Of a stretch of 64,000 nt of DNA, positions 15,893-24,948 are shown one piece after another (the first letter of the stretch is position 1; each line of letters begins with the position of its first letter). The stretch is from assembly GCF_008086045.1 (NCBI RefSeq), contig NZ_VSEY01000032.1, positions 103,770 to 167,769 of the forward strand. Direction: 5' to 3'. Source of the stretch: Nonomuraea sp. PA05 (GTDB taxonomy: Bacteria; Actinomycetota; Actinomycetes; Streptosporangiales; Streptosporangiaceae). The notes beneath the pieces are model-generated. The model searched no databases. It saw only the letters and a list, made by a program, of their open reading frames with translations, and was not told where the DNA came from. The translations under genes were made by a program, and so were the position numbers.

Positions 15893-17319
15893 AGGCCGGG
15901 ACGGTAGGGCAGGAGGCCGTAGTCGCCGCCGGAGCTGGGGCTGCGGCCCTGGTAGAGCAGTTGCAGGTTGCAGGGGTCGACGGTGAACGTCTGGTCGGCG
16001 CTGGTGCGGATCAGTTCGCCGTGGCTGATGTCGTTGGTCCAGGTGGCGCCGCTGTTGGCCTTGCCCGCGAACGGGTTGCTCTCGGTGGCGGCCTGGGGGG
16101 TCCAGGAGCCGTTGAGGCTGGTGGCGGTGAAGGAGCGGAAGTAGCGGCCCTGCGCGCCGATCGCCTCGACGATCATGAGGTACTTGTTCTGGCCCTGCAG
16201 CTTGTAGACCTGGACGGCTTCGAACAGGTTGTTCGTGGTGTCGCTCATGATCACGGTGGAGGTGCTGCCGAAACTGCCGGGGAAGTTCCCGATCGGCATG
16301 CTGGCGCGGTAGATCTTGCCGTTGTCGCCGGCGAAGAACAGGTACATGTTCGTGCTGTCACCGATCACGGTCTGGTCGATCGGGCCGGTGCCGGAGCCGG
16401 AGATGCTGCCGGAGAACAGCGTCTGCGCCGCGGACCACCCGTTGGGGTTGCTCGGGTCGCTGGACGTGCGGTAGGAGAACGCGGGGCCGCCCCATTGGTA
16501 GGCGAGCACCCAGACGTTCTTCGGCGCGAAGTAGAACAGCGTGGGCGCGACGGTGGCGTTGGTCATGGTGTTCTGGCTGGCGGAGGCCATCTCCGACCAG
16601 TTGGTGAACGGGGTGAAGTTCATCGAGCCCCACCGGGTGCCGGTGTCGTGGGTGGTGGCGTAGACGAGGTGGCGGCCGTTGTAGGGGGCGACGGTGAAGT
16701 CCTTGAGCGAGACCCAGCCCGACTTCGGCTGGGCCAGCGCGCCGGTCGAGGTCCAGCGGTAGCTCGACGGGAGGTCGCACTGGCCGGGGTTGCCGGTGCC
16801 GCCGTCCACCTTGACGAGCTGCCACTGCTGGTTGGCGCCGCCCCAGTCGTCGTACTGGACGATGTTGCCGCCGTCGGCGGTGGAGGCACCCTGCACTTCG
16901 AGGGCCTTGTTGCTGTTGCGGTTGATGAAGCGCACGTAACCGCTGTCGGAGTCGGCCAGCCGCCACTGCTGGTTGGTGCCGTTGAGGTCGGACCATTGCA
17001 CGATGGAGCCGCCGTTGGCGGTGGAGAAGTTGTAGACGTCCAGGACCTTGCCGGAGTGCCGGGACTTGATGCGGTAGTAGCCGCCGCCGGAGTCAACGAA
17101 CTGCCACTGCTGCTGGTTCTGGTTGTTACGGGTCCACTGGGTGATGCGGGCGCCGTCGTTGGTGGCCAGGTTGTAGACGTCCACGGCCTTGCCGCTGTTG
17201 CGGTTGACCAGGACGTACCAGGCGTTGGTGTCGACGGTGGCCGCGTCGGCGGGCTGCACGGCGATGAGCAGGCTCGCCAGTAACGTGGCCACCGTCGCCA
17301 GAATGGATCGGAGTTTCAC
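15874..17319 (-). CDS. Secreted GH62 alpha-L-arabinofuranosidase with N-terminal ricin-type domain
   Basis: 481 residues; GTG start at 17319 after GAGGAGACCCT. Signal peptide to ~residue 27 (LASLLIAVQPADA). Residues ~28-165 are a ricin-type beta-trefoil with QQQW/NQQW repeats and VDVYN/LDVYN motifs. From CDLPSSYRW (~172) the rest is GH62, a five-bladed propeller acting on arabinoxylan side chains: likely base Asp in SLKDFTVAPY, pKa-modulating Asp in GPIDQTVIGD and acid Glu in LFEAVQVYK. It begins nine bases after the GH43 stop, so the two form an operon, presumably under the 19480 operator. Confidence 0.92.
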   Translation of the reverse strand: MKLRSILATVATLLASLLIAVQPADAATVDTNAWYVLVNRNSGKAVDVYNLATNDGARITQWTRNNQNQQQWQFVDSGGGYYRIKSRHSGKVLDVYNFSTANGGSIVQWSDLNGTNQQWRLADSDSGYVRFINRNSNKALEVQGASTADGGNIVQYDDWGGANQQWQLVKVDGGTGNPGQCDLPSSYRWTSTGALAQPKSGWVSLKDFTVAPYNGRHLVYATTHDTGTRWGSMNFTPFTNWSEMASASQNTMTNATVAPTLFYFAPKNVWVLAYQWGGPAFSYRTSSDPSNPNGWSAAQTLFSGSISGSGTGPIDQTVIGDSTNMYLFFAGDNGKIYRASMPIGNFPGSFGSTSTVIMSDTTNNLFEAVQVYKLQGQNKYLMIVEAIGAQGRYFRSFTATSLNGSWTPQAATESNPFAGKANSGATWTNDISHGELIRTSADQTFTVDPCNLQLLYQGRSPSSGGDYGLLPYRPGLLTLQR

Positions 17320-17328
17320 AGGGTCTCC

Positions 17329-19341
17329 TCAGGGGGTGGTGAGGTCGAAGCGGCGCACGGTGACCGCGCCGCCGAGGGACTGGGTGGCGTGGTTGAAGAT
17401 GCCGAAGCGGTAGCCCATGAAGAACTGCCAGGCGTTGTTCAACGTGAAGGCCGGGCCGAGGCTCGTGAAGGTGGTGCCGTCGGTGCTGTAGGAGAAGCGG
17501 GCCTGTCTGCCGGAGCCGGGGCGGATGTCGGCGTTGACCCGCAGCCAGATCCGGCCGCCGGAGATGTTCGCGCTCGCGGCTTCGGCGCCGGTGCCGGTGG
17601 TCTGCCAGGAGCTGTTCATGGTCAGCCCGTTGGTCATGACAACCCGATTCGCGCCGTTGTCGCGTTTGACGCCGATCCAGGCCGACTGGTCGCGCAGCAT
17701 CGCCAGCCCGGCGCGGTCGCCGTTGGCCATCTGGGAGTAGTCGAGCTCGATGGTCGCGGTCGAGGACGGGCCCTGGATGCGGTGGGTGAGCGTGTTGCGG
17801 GCGTTGTAGAGGTCGTTCGTCACGGTCGCGGTCTGCAGGCGCAGGCCGGTGCCGGTGGAGAAGCGGCTGGTGTCGGGGTTGTGGTTCCACTCCCAGCGGT
17901 GACCGAGGCCGGCCGAGGTGAAGGTGTCGGGGCCGGTCATGGGCGCGACGGTGCGGCTGGTCTGGATGTTCGGCTTCGGGTAGGTGGCTCCCCACGTGCC
18001 GTTGACGGTCTGCAGGACCGGCCAGTCGCCGCTCCACGTGATCGGGGCGAGGGCCGGAACGCGTCCGCCGGGGTAGGCGTCGACGAACGACATGTAGTAC
18101 CAGTCGCCGTTCTGGGTCTGGACGAGGCCGCCCTGGTGGGGGACGCCGCCGCCGGAGATGGGGCCGGGCAGGTTGAGCAGGACCTGGCGCATCTCGTACG
18201 GGCCCCACGGCGAGGTGGAGCGCAGCACGTACTGGCCGTTGGCCGGGCGGGTCAGCCAGATGTAGTAGTAGCCGTTGCGCTTGTAGAAGCGGGCGCCCTC
18301 CAGGGTGCCGACGCTGCTCGGGGTCTGGAACACCTGCTGGGCGCGCACCTGGCTGAGCCCGTCGGCCGACAGCTGGGCGACGCTGATGGTGCCGTTGCCG
18401 TAGGCGACGTACATGGTGTCGTCGGTGTCGATCAGCAGGCCGGCGTCGTAGTAGCAGTTGCCGATCTGCGAGCGTTTGGTCCACGTGCCGTCCACGGCGG
18501 AGGCGGTGTAGACGTAGGTGCGGTTGAACTCGACGCAGCCGAGCCAGTAGTAGGTGCTGTTGCTGGGCCGGTAGTTCAGGGTGGAGGCCCAGATGCCCTT
18601 GACGTAGGCCCGGCCGCCGTTGAGGTCGTAGGCGTTCGAGCCGAAGTCGAGTCTCGGGACCGAGTGGCCGGCGTACTCCCAGTCGACGAGGTTGTAAGAG
18701 CGCAGGATCGGCGCGCCCGGCGAGTAGTGCATGGTCGAGGCCGAGTAGTAGTAGGCGTCGCCGACCCGGATGATGTCGCCGTCGGCGAAGTCCTGCCAGA
18801 CGACCGGGTTGGTGTAGGAGCTGCTGCCGCCGGTGACGGGGACGAGCTGCCACTGCTGGTTGGCGCCGTTCCAGTCGTCGTACTGGACGATGTTGCCGCC
18901 GTCGGCGGTGGAGGCGTTCTGCACTTCGAGGGCCTTACTGCTGTTGCGGTTGATCAGCCGGACGTGGCCGTCGGGGGAGTCGGCCAGGCGCCATTGCTGG
19001 TTGGTCCCGTTGTGGTCGGCCCACTGCACGACGGCGGCGCCGTTGGCGGTGGAGGCGCCGGACACGTCCAGGACCTTGCCGGAGTGCCGGGACTTGACGC
19101 GGTAGTAGCCGCCGCCTGAGTCGACGAACTGCCACTGCTGCTGGTTGCCGTTGTTGCGGGTCCACTGGGTGATGCGGCCGCCGTCGCTGGTGGACAGGTT
19201 GTAGACGTCCAGGGCCTTGCCGCTGTTGCGGTTGACCAGCACGTACCACGCGTTCGGATCGACCGTCGCGGCCGACGCCTGCGGCGTCAGGAGCAGGCTC
19301 ACGAGCGATAAGCACGCCAGGATCGCCAGCACGCGCCTCAT
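17329..19341 (-). CDS. Secreted GH43-type arabinofuranosidase/xylosidase with N-terminal ricin-type domain
   Basis: 670 residues. The start is the ATG at 19341 (MRRVLAILACLSLVSLLLTP), after GGAGG; a longer frame upstream has no ribosome site. Signal peptide, then a ricin-type trefoil very similar to that of the GH62 neighbour (NAWYVLVNRNSGKALDVYN). The GH43 propeller starts near YTNPVVWQDFADGD (Asp base), with Asp in YDAGLLIDTDD and acid Glu in TLEGARFYKR; the last ~190 residues form a beta-sandwich of the GH43 C2/DUF1349 kind. First gene of the GH43-GH62 operon; probable substrate arabinoxylan or arabinan side chains (inference). Confidence 0.9.
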   Translation of the reverse strand: MRRVLAILACLSLVSLLLTPQASAATVDPNAWYVLVNRNSGKALDVYNLSTSDGGRITQWTRNNGNQQQWQFVDSGGGYYRVKSRHSGKVLDVSGASTANGAAVVQWADHNGTNQQWRLADSPDGHVRLINRNSSKALEVQNASTADGGNIVQYDDWNGANQQWQLVPVTGGSSSYTNPVVWQDFADGDIIRVGDAYYYSASTMHYSPGAPILRSYNLVDWEYAGHSVPRLDFGSNAYDLNGGRAYVKGIWASTLNYRPSNSTYYWLGCVEFNRTYVYTASAVDGTWTKRSQIGNCYYDAGLLIDTDDTMYVAYGNGTISVAQLSADGLSQVRAQQVFQTPSSVGTLEGARFYKRNGYYYIWLTRPANGQYVLRSTSPWGPYEMRQVLLNLPGPISGGGVPHQGGLVQTQNGDWYYMSFVDAYPGGRVPALAPITWSGDWPVLQTVNGTWGATYPKPNIQTSRTVAPMTGPDTFTSAGLGHRWEWNHNPDTSRFSTGTGLRLQTATVTNDLYNARNTLTHRIQGPSSTATIELDYSQMANGDRAGLAMLRDQSAWIGVKRDNGANRVVMTNGLTMNSSWQTTGTGAEAASANISGGRIWLRVNADIRPGSGRQARFSYSTDGTTFTSLGPAFTLNNAWQFFMGYRFGIFNHATQSLGGAVTVRRFDLTTP

Positions 19342-19479
19342 ACGAACCTCCACAGGTTGTTGTCCGAGCCGTGGTCGTCGGCGAGCACGACCTGCGCGCC
19401 CTAAGGCGTGCCGCCGACGCGGCTCAAGGACATGCGGGACTCCTCGGAAAGGGAGGATGACCGGCCGCGCCGCGCCCGT

Positions 19480-19493
19480 TGTTAGCGCTAACA
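19480..19493. promoter_or_regulatory. LacI-type operator palindrome
   Basis: TGTTAGCGCTAACA, perfect 14-base palindrome, identical to the core of the 7799-7814 site. It lies ~140 bases upstream of the GH43-GH62 operon start. Confidence 0.75.
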
Positions 19494-19653
19494 TCTGATG
19501 GCGTCGCCCTCCTCCGTTCGCTGCGTTGTGGCGGAGTACATCCGACGGTTCGGCCCGGCGTCAAAAGAGATGCGGCTCCACCGGTACGGGCGATGCCGTC
19601 CCAGTGCCTTCCCGCCTGGAGTTTCACCCCCAGCGGGACCGTGCCGCGTCTCT

Positions 19654-19662
19654 GAAAGTTTC
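19654..19662. promoter_or_regulatory. GAAAGTTTC operator, upstream of GH95
   Basis: GAAAGTTTC within CTGAAAGTTTCACAG, matching the importer operator at 12702. A partial copy, CTGAAAGTTGTC, follows at 19722-19733. Confidence 0.55.
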
Positions 19663-19843
19663 ACAGAAGTTACCAGAGGGCAACAGAGTAACTTGCGAAT
19701 CTTGAAAAGTTAAGTTGCTGCCTGAAAGTTGTCGTCAACCCCCAAGAAGGGACGCCCGACCCGAGTGCTGGCCAGCCTTCCGCTGGTCCATGGCCCTGAC
19801 CATCAGGAATCGCCGCCTCATTAAGTTTCTGTCCCGGCCATGG

Positions 19844-19873
19844 TTGACGGGCCGCAGTCAAGGCCCTTACCTT
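19844..19873 (+). promoter_or_regulatory. Promoter of the GH95 gene
   Basis: TTGACG (19844-19849), 18-base spacer, TACCTT (19868-19873), about 67 bases before the chosen GH95 start. Confidence 0.5.
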
Positions 19874-19939
19874 CCTCCAGGAGATCCGCGGTCCGTGACG
19901 TGTTCGTGCCCAGTAGCCGACGGACGAACGAGAGTCGAG

Positions 19940-22786
19940 ATGGCTGACTTATCCCGAAGGCAAGTGTTCAAGCTCGGCGCGGCCGGAGCAGGAGCCGCGA
20001 TGTCACCGCTGGGCTGGACGGCCGCTGCCCGGGCCGCCACGGCGCCCCCTCCCGAGGTGAGCGCCGCGAACGATCTGGCCCTGTGGTACGACGAGAGCGC
20101 CGGCACCGACTGGTTGCGCGCGCTCCCGATCGGCAACGGCCGCCTGGGCGCCATGGTGTTCGGCAACACCGACACCGAGCGGTTGCAGCTCAACGAGGAC
20201 ACCGTGTGGGCCGGAGGACCGTACGACCAGAGCAACCCCCGAGGGGCGGCGGCACTGGGGCAGATCCGGCAACTGGTCTTCCAGAACCAGTGGAGCCAGG
20301 CCCAGACCCTGATCGACCAGAACATGCGCGGCACCCCGGTGGGGCAGCTGGCCTACCAGACCGTCGGCGACCTGCGGCTCGGCTTCGGCAGCGCGGCCGG
20401 GGTCACGGAGTACAACCGGTATCTGGACCTCACCACGGCCACCACGGCCGTCTCCTACCTGCACAACGGCGTCCGGTACCGGCGTGAGGCGCTCGCGAGC
20501 GCGCCCGACCAGGTGATCGCCATCCGCCTGACCGCCGACCGGCCGGGCTCGATCACGTTCTCCGCGACCTTCGGCAGCCCGCAGCGGACGACCCGCTCCA
20601 GCCCGGACGGGACCACGATCGCGCTCGACGGCATCTCGGGCGACATGGAAGGAGTGGCCGGCTCCGTCCGGTTCCTCGCGCTGGCCCGCGCGGTCGCCGA
20701 CGGCGGCACCGTCAGCAGCTCCGGCGGCACCTTGCAGGTCAGGTCCGCCGACAGCGTGACGGTGCTGATCTCCATCGGCTCCAGCTACCGCACCTACCGT
20801 GACGTCGACGGCGACCACCAGGGCATCGCGCGGCGCCACCTGGACGCGGCCACCGGCAGCACCTACGACGACCTGCGCGGCCGGCACGTCGCCGACCACC
20901 AGCGGTTGTTCGGGCGCGTGACCCTGGACCTGGGCCGGACCGCGGCGGCCGACCAGCCGACCGACGTGCGGATCGCGCAGCACGCGAACACCGACGACCC
21001 GCAGTTCTCGGCGCTGCTGTTCCAGTACGGCCGCTACCTGCTGATCAGTTCCTCCCGGCCGGGCACCCAGCCGGCCAACCTCCAGGGCATCTGGAACGAC
21101 TCGCTGACGCCGTCGTGGGACTCGAAATACACCATCAACGCGAACCTGCCGATGAACTACTGGCCGGCGGACACGACGAACCTGTCCGAATGTTACGAGC
21201 CGGTGTTCGCGATGCTCGACGAGCTCGCGGTCAGCGGCGCCCGGACGGCCCGCGTACAGTACAACGCCGGCGGTTGGGTGACCCATCACAACACCGACGC
21301 GTGGCGGGGGACGTCGGTCGTGGACGGCGCGTTCTGGGGCATGTGGCAGACCGGCGGCGCCTGGCTGGCCACCCTCGTCTGGGACCACTACCGCTTCACC
21401 GGCGACCTGGAGTTCCTGCGGCGGTACTACCCCGCGATGAAAGGCGCCGCACAGTTCTTCCTCGACACGCTGGTGCAGGAACCGAACCTCGGCCATCTGG
21501 TCACCAACCCGTCGAACTCTCCGGAACTCGCCCACCACGCGGGCGTCAGCGTCTGCGCGGGCCCCACGATGGACAACCAGATCCTGCGGGACCTGTTCAA
21601 CGGCTGCGCCCAGGCGGCTCAGACGCTCGGCGTCGACGCCGACTTCCGGACGCGGGTCCTGGCCGCCCGCGACCGGCTCCCGCCGATGAGGATCGGCTCG
21701 CGCGGCAACATCCAGGAGTGGCTGTACGACTGGATCGAGACCGAGCCCGCCCACCGGCACATCTCCCACCTCTACGGCCTGCATCCCGGCAACCAGATCA
21801 GCAAGCGCGGCACCCCCGCGCTGTTCACCGCCGCGCGGCGCACCCTCGAACTGCGCGGTGACGACGGGACAGGCTGGTCACTCGCCTGGAAGATCAACTA
21901 TTGGGCGCGGATGGAGGAAGGCGTCCGGGCGCACGCGCTGCTGCGCCTCCTGGTGACGACGGCCCGGCTGGCGCCGAACATGTTCGACCTGCACCCGCCG
22001 TTCCAGATCGACGGCAACTTCGGCGCCACGTCCGGAATCGCCGAGATGCTGCTGCAGAGCCACAACGGCGAGCTGCACGTGCTGCCGGCAGTGCCGCCGG
22101 CCTGGCCGAACGGCAAGGTACGGGGCCTTCGGGGGCGTGGCGGCCACACCGTGGACGCGACGTGGAGCTCCGGCGGGGCCGGCGAGATCCTCATCAGGTT
22201 CGATCGTGACGGAGCGGTCAACGTACGCAACCGGATCTTCGCCGGCACCTACGAGGTGGTCGACACCACCACCGGCGCCACCGTCACCGTCGCCGCACCC
22301 GAGAGCGACGTCATCAGGCTGACCGGCCAGGCCGGCCGCACGTACCGGATGACCGGGTCCGGCCCCGCGCCGGCGAGCTACGTGCGGATCGCCAACGCGA
22401 CCACCGGCCTGGTGCTGGACAGCGGCGGAAACGTCGCCTCGGGATCGAACCTCAAGCAGTGGAACTGGGACGGCAGCACCAACCTGCAGTGGCAGCTCGT
22501 GGACCTGGGCGGCGGCTGGTACCGCATCGTCAACCGGACCAACGCCATGGTCATCGACAGCTGGGGCAACGCCGCCAACGGCGCCGGCGCCCGGCAGTCG
22601 GCCTGGACCGGCGGCACAGGCCAGCAGTGGCGGCTCAACAGCACGGGCAACGGCCGGCACCAGATCATCAACCGGGGCACCGGCACCGCGCTGGACGGCA
22701 TGGGCAACGGCACCGCCGGCTCCACCGTGGCCATGTGGGCGCCGAACAACAGCACCAACAACCAGTGGACGATCACGAACGTGTGA
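19940..22786 (+). CDS. Secreted GH95-family glycoside hydrolase (alpha-L-fucosidase/galactosidase type) with C-terminal ricin-type domain
   Basis: 948 residues from the ATG at 19940 (MADLSRRQVFKLGAAGAGAA); the open frame extends to 19715 but the double-arginine LSRRQVFKLG motif marks a Tat signal here, and a promoter lies in the extension. The GH95 catalytic part runs to ~residue 795: GNGRLGAMVFG, INANLPMNYWP (substrate-binding Asn pair), NPSNSPE (general-acid Glu), IDGNFGATSGIAEML. The last ~135 residues are a ricin-type trefoil (LQWQL, QQWRL, NQWTI). Family members cleave terminal alpha-L-fucosyl or L-galactosyl residues, for example from xyloglucan. A 44-base gap leads to the esterase, so they are probably co-transcribed. 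Confidence 0.9.
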   Translation: MADLSRRQVFKLGAAGAGAAMSPLGWTAAARAATAPPPEVSAANDLALWYDESAGTDWLRALPIGNGRLGAMVFGNTDTERLQLNEDTVWAGGPYDQSNPRGAAALGQIRQLVFQNQWSQAQTLIDQNMRGTPVGQLAYQTVGDLRLGFGSAAGVTEYNRYLDLTTATTAVSYLHNGVRYRREALASAPDQVIAIRLTADRPGSITFSATFGSPQRTTRSSPDGTTIALDGISGDMEGVAGSVRFLALARAVADGGTVSSSGGTLQVRSADSVTVLISIGSSYRTYRDVDGDHQGIARRHLDAATGSTYDDLRGRHVADHQRLFGRVTLDLGRTAAADQPTDVRIAQHANTDDPQFSALLFQYGRYLLISSSRPGTQPANLQGIWNDSLTPSWDSKYTINANLPMNYWPADTTNLSECYEPVFAMLDELAVSGARTARVQYNAGGWVTHHNTDAWRGTSVVDGAFWGMWQTGGAWLATLVWDHYRFTGDLEFLRRYYPAMKGAAQFFLDTLVQEPNLGHLVTNPSNSPELAHHAGVSVCAGPTMDNQILRDLFNGCAQAAQTLGVDADFRTRVLAARDRLPPMRIGSRGNIQEWLYDWIETEPAHRHISHLYGLHPGNQISKRGTPALFTAARRTLELRGDDGTGWSLAWKINYWARMEEGVRAHALLRLLVTTARLAPNMFDLHPPFQIDGNFGATSGIAEMLLQSHNGELHVLPAVPPAWPNGKVRGLRGRGGHTVDATWSSGGAGEILIRFDRDGAVNVRNRIFAGTYEVVDTTTGATVTVAAPESDVIRLTGQAGRTYRMTGSGPAPASYVRIANATTGLVLDSGGNVASGSNLKQWNWDGSTNLQWQLVDLGGGWYRIVNRTNAMVIDSWGNAANGAGARQSAWTGGTGQQWRLNSTGNGRHQIINRGTGTALDGMGNGTAGSTVAMWAPNNSTNNQWTITNV

Positions 22787-22830
22787 CGCCGGCCAGAACG
22801 GCACCTGAGCCTTCGAAGGGGAGTTCTCGC

Positions 22831-24948
22831 ATGCCATTCGCACGCAACCAGGGCGGGCGCCGACTGGTGGCGACGATCGCCGCCGGAGTGATCGCGATCG
22901 CGGCGGTGCTGCTCGCACCGGGGCCGCAGGCGTCCGCGGACGCGCCGTGGCTGAACCTCTCGCAGGACGGCTTCGCGACCTTCAGCGTCCCGGCGGCCGC
23001 CGTCGAGGCCGCCGCGGGCCCGGTGTCGCAACTCGCCGTCGAGGGGAACTTCGGCCCCTCCTCCGCCTGGGCGGAGTACGGTCTGACCCGCCGGGGCGAC
23101 GTCTGGTCAGGAGTTCTCGGCCCGCTCAGGCCCGGGCTGTACTCCTACCAGGTCACCGGCGACGAGACCAAGGTCCTCAAGGACCCGACCAACGACACCA
23201 CGGTGGCGTCCAAGCCGCTCTGGAGCACCTTCTTCGTGCCGGGTGACGCCGCCCGCCTGCTGGCGGACGCGCCCGAGGGACAGGGCGGCAAGATCGAGAC
23301 CCTGACCTACGGAGCCGGAGGCAAGGCCCGGGTCTGGACGCCCCCCGGATACGCGGCCAGGAAGACCCATCCCGTGCTGTACCTGCAGTCCGGCGACGGC
23401 TGGAGCGCCACCGACTGGCTCGACCTCGGCCGGGCCGGGCAGATCCTCGACAACCTGTCGCTCCGGAAGGCCATGGAGCCGATGGTGGTCGTGATCAGCG
23501 ACGGCGACGATCCGCGAGGTCTCCGGAAGGCGGTCGCCGCCCGTTACCGTGTCCACCGTGACCCGGCGCACCAGGCGATCGCCGGGGTGGCCGAGGGCGG
23601 GGCGCAGGCGCTGCGTGCCGCTCTGACCAGCCCGGGACAATTCGCCTACGCCGGCTCCTTCTCGGGTCTCCTGACCGACGTCAAGGTGACCGGCCACCAC
23701 GTCGAGCTGCTGCGCCTGTACACGGGGAACGTGACCGACCCCGCCTACAACGCCACCGCCCGCCTGACGAGAACGCTGGACCGCGCCCGTGTCAGGTACG
23801 AGTTCGACGGGGTCAACCCCGACGCCGGCGCGAACTGGAACGCCTGGCAGGAGAACCTGATCGACTTCGTGCCGCGGCTGTTCCGCAAGGTGCGCGACCA
23901 CGGCCCGAGCGCCGGTCACCGGCCGCTGAAGGGCGAGTTCGCCCCACCGGCGCCCGGCACCACCCCGACCCCGTTCGTGACCGAGGACGGCTTCGTCACC
24001 TTCGAGACCACGACCGCGTTCGCCGCTGCCCGGCGCGTCACGGTGTGGGCGAACAACGGCCGCAACGGCAGCTGGCTGCGCGTCCCGATGACCCGGCAGG
24101 GCGATCGGTGGCGGGTCACCATGGGCCCGCTCGACCCGTGGTTCTACTACTACCAGTGGTTCGTGGACGGGGTCCCGGTCAAGGACGCGTCGAACCCGGC
24201 GAAGGTGACCACCGAACCGAACTGGAGCACCTTCCTCGTCAACGGGCCCGAGGCACGCCTGCTCACGGACGTTCCCGCCGGTCAGGGCGGCAAGGTCGAG
24301 AGCATGACGTACCGGAGCAGCGTGACGAACCAGGACCGCACCGCCCTGGTCTGGACCCCGCCGGGCTACGACCCGGACCGCGCGCAGCCGTACCCCGTCT
24401 TCTACCTCCAGCACGGCGGCGGCCAGAACCACACGGACTGGGTCGAGATGGGACGCGCCAAACAGATCCTCGACCACCACTTCCTCGATGGGAACCTGGT
24501 GCCGATGGTGGTCGTGATGGGCAACGGCAACGTGCCCGACTTCAACAAGGAACTGCTGGACAACGTCGTCCCGGCGGCGCGCGCCCGCTACCACGTCTCC
24601 GACCACCCCTCGCAGCAGGCCCTCGCCGGGCTCTCCATGGGAGGCGCGCAGACGTTCGGCGTGCTCAAGGCGTTTCCTGGACGGTTCGGCTACGTCGCGG
24701 TGTTCTCGGCATGGTTCGGCAGCGACGCCGGCGTCGACGCTGAGGCGATCAACAACGGCACCAAGCTGCTGCGCCTGTACGTCGGCGACCGGACCGACTT
24801 CGTGAACCCGCTGTTCATGACCTCCCTGACCACCATGGACGACCTCGGTGTCCGCTACGAGTTCGACGGCGTCACCCCAGGGCCGCACGGCTGGGACGTG
24901 TGGCAGAAGAACCTCATCGACCTGGCGCCACGCCTGTTCAAACGCTAG
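22831..24948 (+). CDS. Secreted tandem CE1-like esterase, first unit degenerate
   Basis: 705 residues; ATG at 22831 after AAGGGGAG. Signal peptide ends near residue 36 (GPQASA). The mature protein is two copies of the same module, each an E-set (immunoglobulin-like) domain followed by an esterase-D/ferulate-esterase-like alpha/beta hydrolase: residues ~37-355 and ~375-705. The second has the nucleophile GLSMGG and the catalytic-His segment GPHGWDVWQ. The first has GVAEGG and DAGANWNAWQ in the same places, so both Ser and His are lost. The active half probably cleaves feruloyl or acetyl esters on plant cell walls; the dead half may bind substrate. Confidence 0.85.
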   Translation: MPFARNQGGRRLVATIAAGVIAIAAVLLAPGPQASADAPWLNLSQDGFATFSVPAAAVEAAAGPVSQLAVEGNFGPSSAWAEYGLTRRGDVWSGVLGPLRPGLYSYQVTGDETKVLKDPTNDTTVASKPLWSTFFVPGDAARLLADAPEGQGGKIETLTYGAGGKARVWTPPGYAARKTHPVLYLQSGDGWSATDWLDLGRAGQILDNLSLRKAMEPMVVVISDGDDPRGLRKAVAARYRVHRDPAHQAIAGVAEGGAQALRAALTSPGQFAYAGSFSGLLTDVKVTGHHVELLRLYTGNVTDPAYNATARLTRTLDRARVRYEFDGVNPDAGANWNAWQENLIDFVPRLFRKVRDHGPSAGHRPLKGEFAPPAPGTTPTPFVTEDGFVTFETTTAFAAARRVTVWANNGRNGSWLRVPMTRQGDRWRVTMGPLDPWFYYYQWFVDGVPVKDASNPAKVTTEPNWSTFLVNGPEARLLTDVPAGQGGKVESMTYRSSVTNQDRTALVWTPPGYDPDRAQPYPVFYLQHGGGQNHTDWVEMGRAKQILDHHFLDGNLVPMVVVMGNGNVPDFNKELLDNVVPAARARYHVSDHPSQQALAGLSMGGAQTFGVLKAFPGRFGYVAVFSAWFGSDAGVDAEAINNGTKLLRLYVGDRTDFVNPLFMTSLTTMDDLGVRYEFDGVTPGPHGWDVWQKNLIDLAPRLFKR

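Larger units (their letters stand above)
19342..19939. other. Divergent regulatory region between GH43 and GH95
   Basis: 598 bases without a gene, holding the regulatory sites listed separately (TGTTAGCGCTAACA, GAAAGTTTC, TTGACG/TACCTT). The middle part (19640-19740) is AT-rich for this genome and contains repeated GAAAGTT/AAAGTTAAGTT words. Confidence 0.6.
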
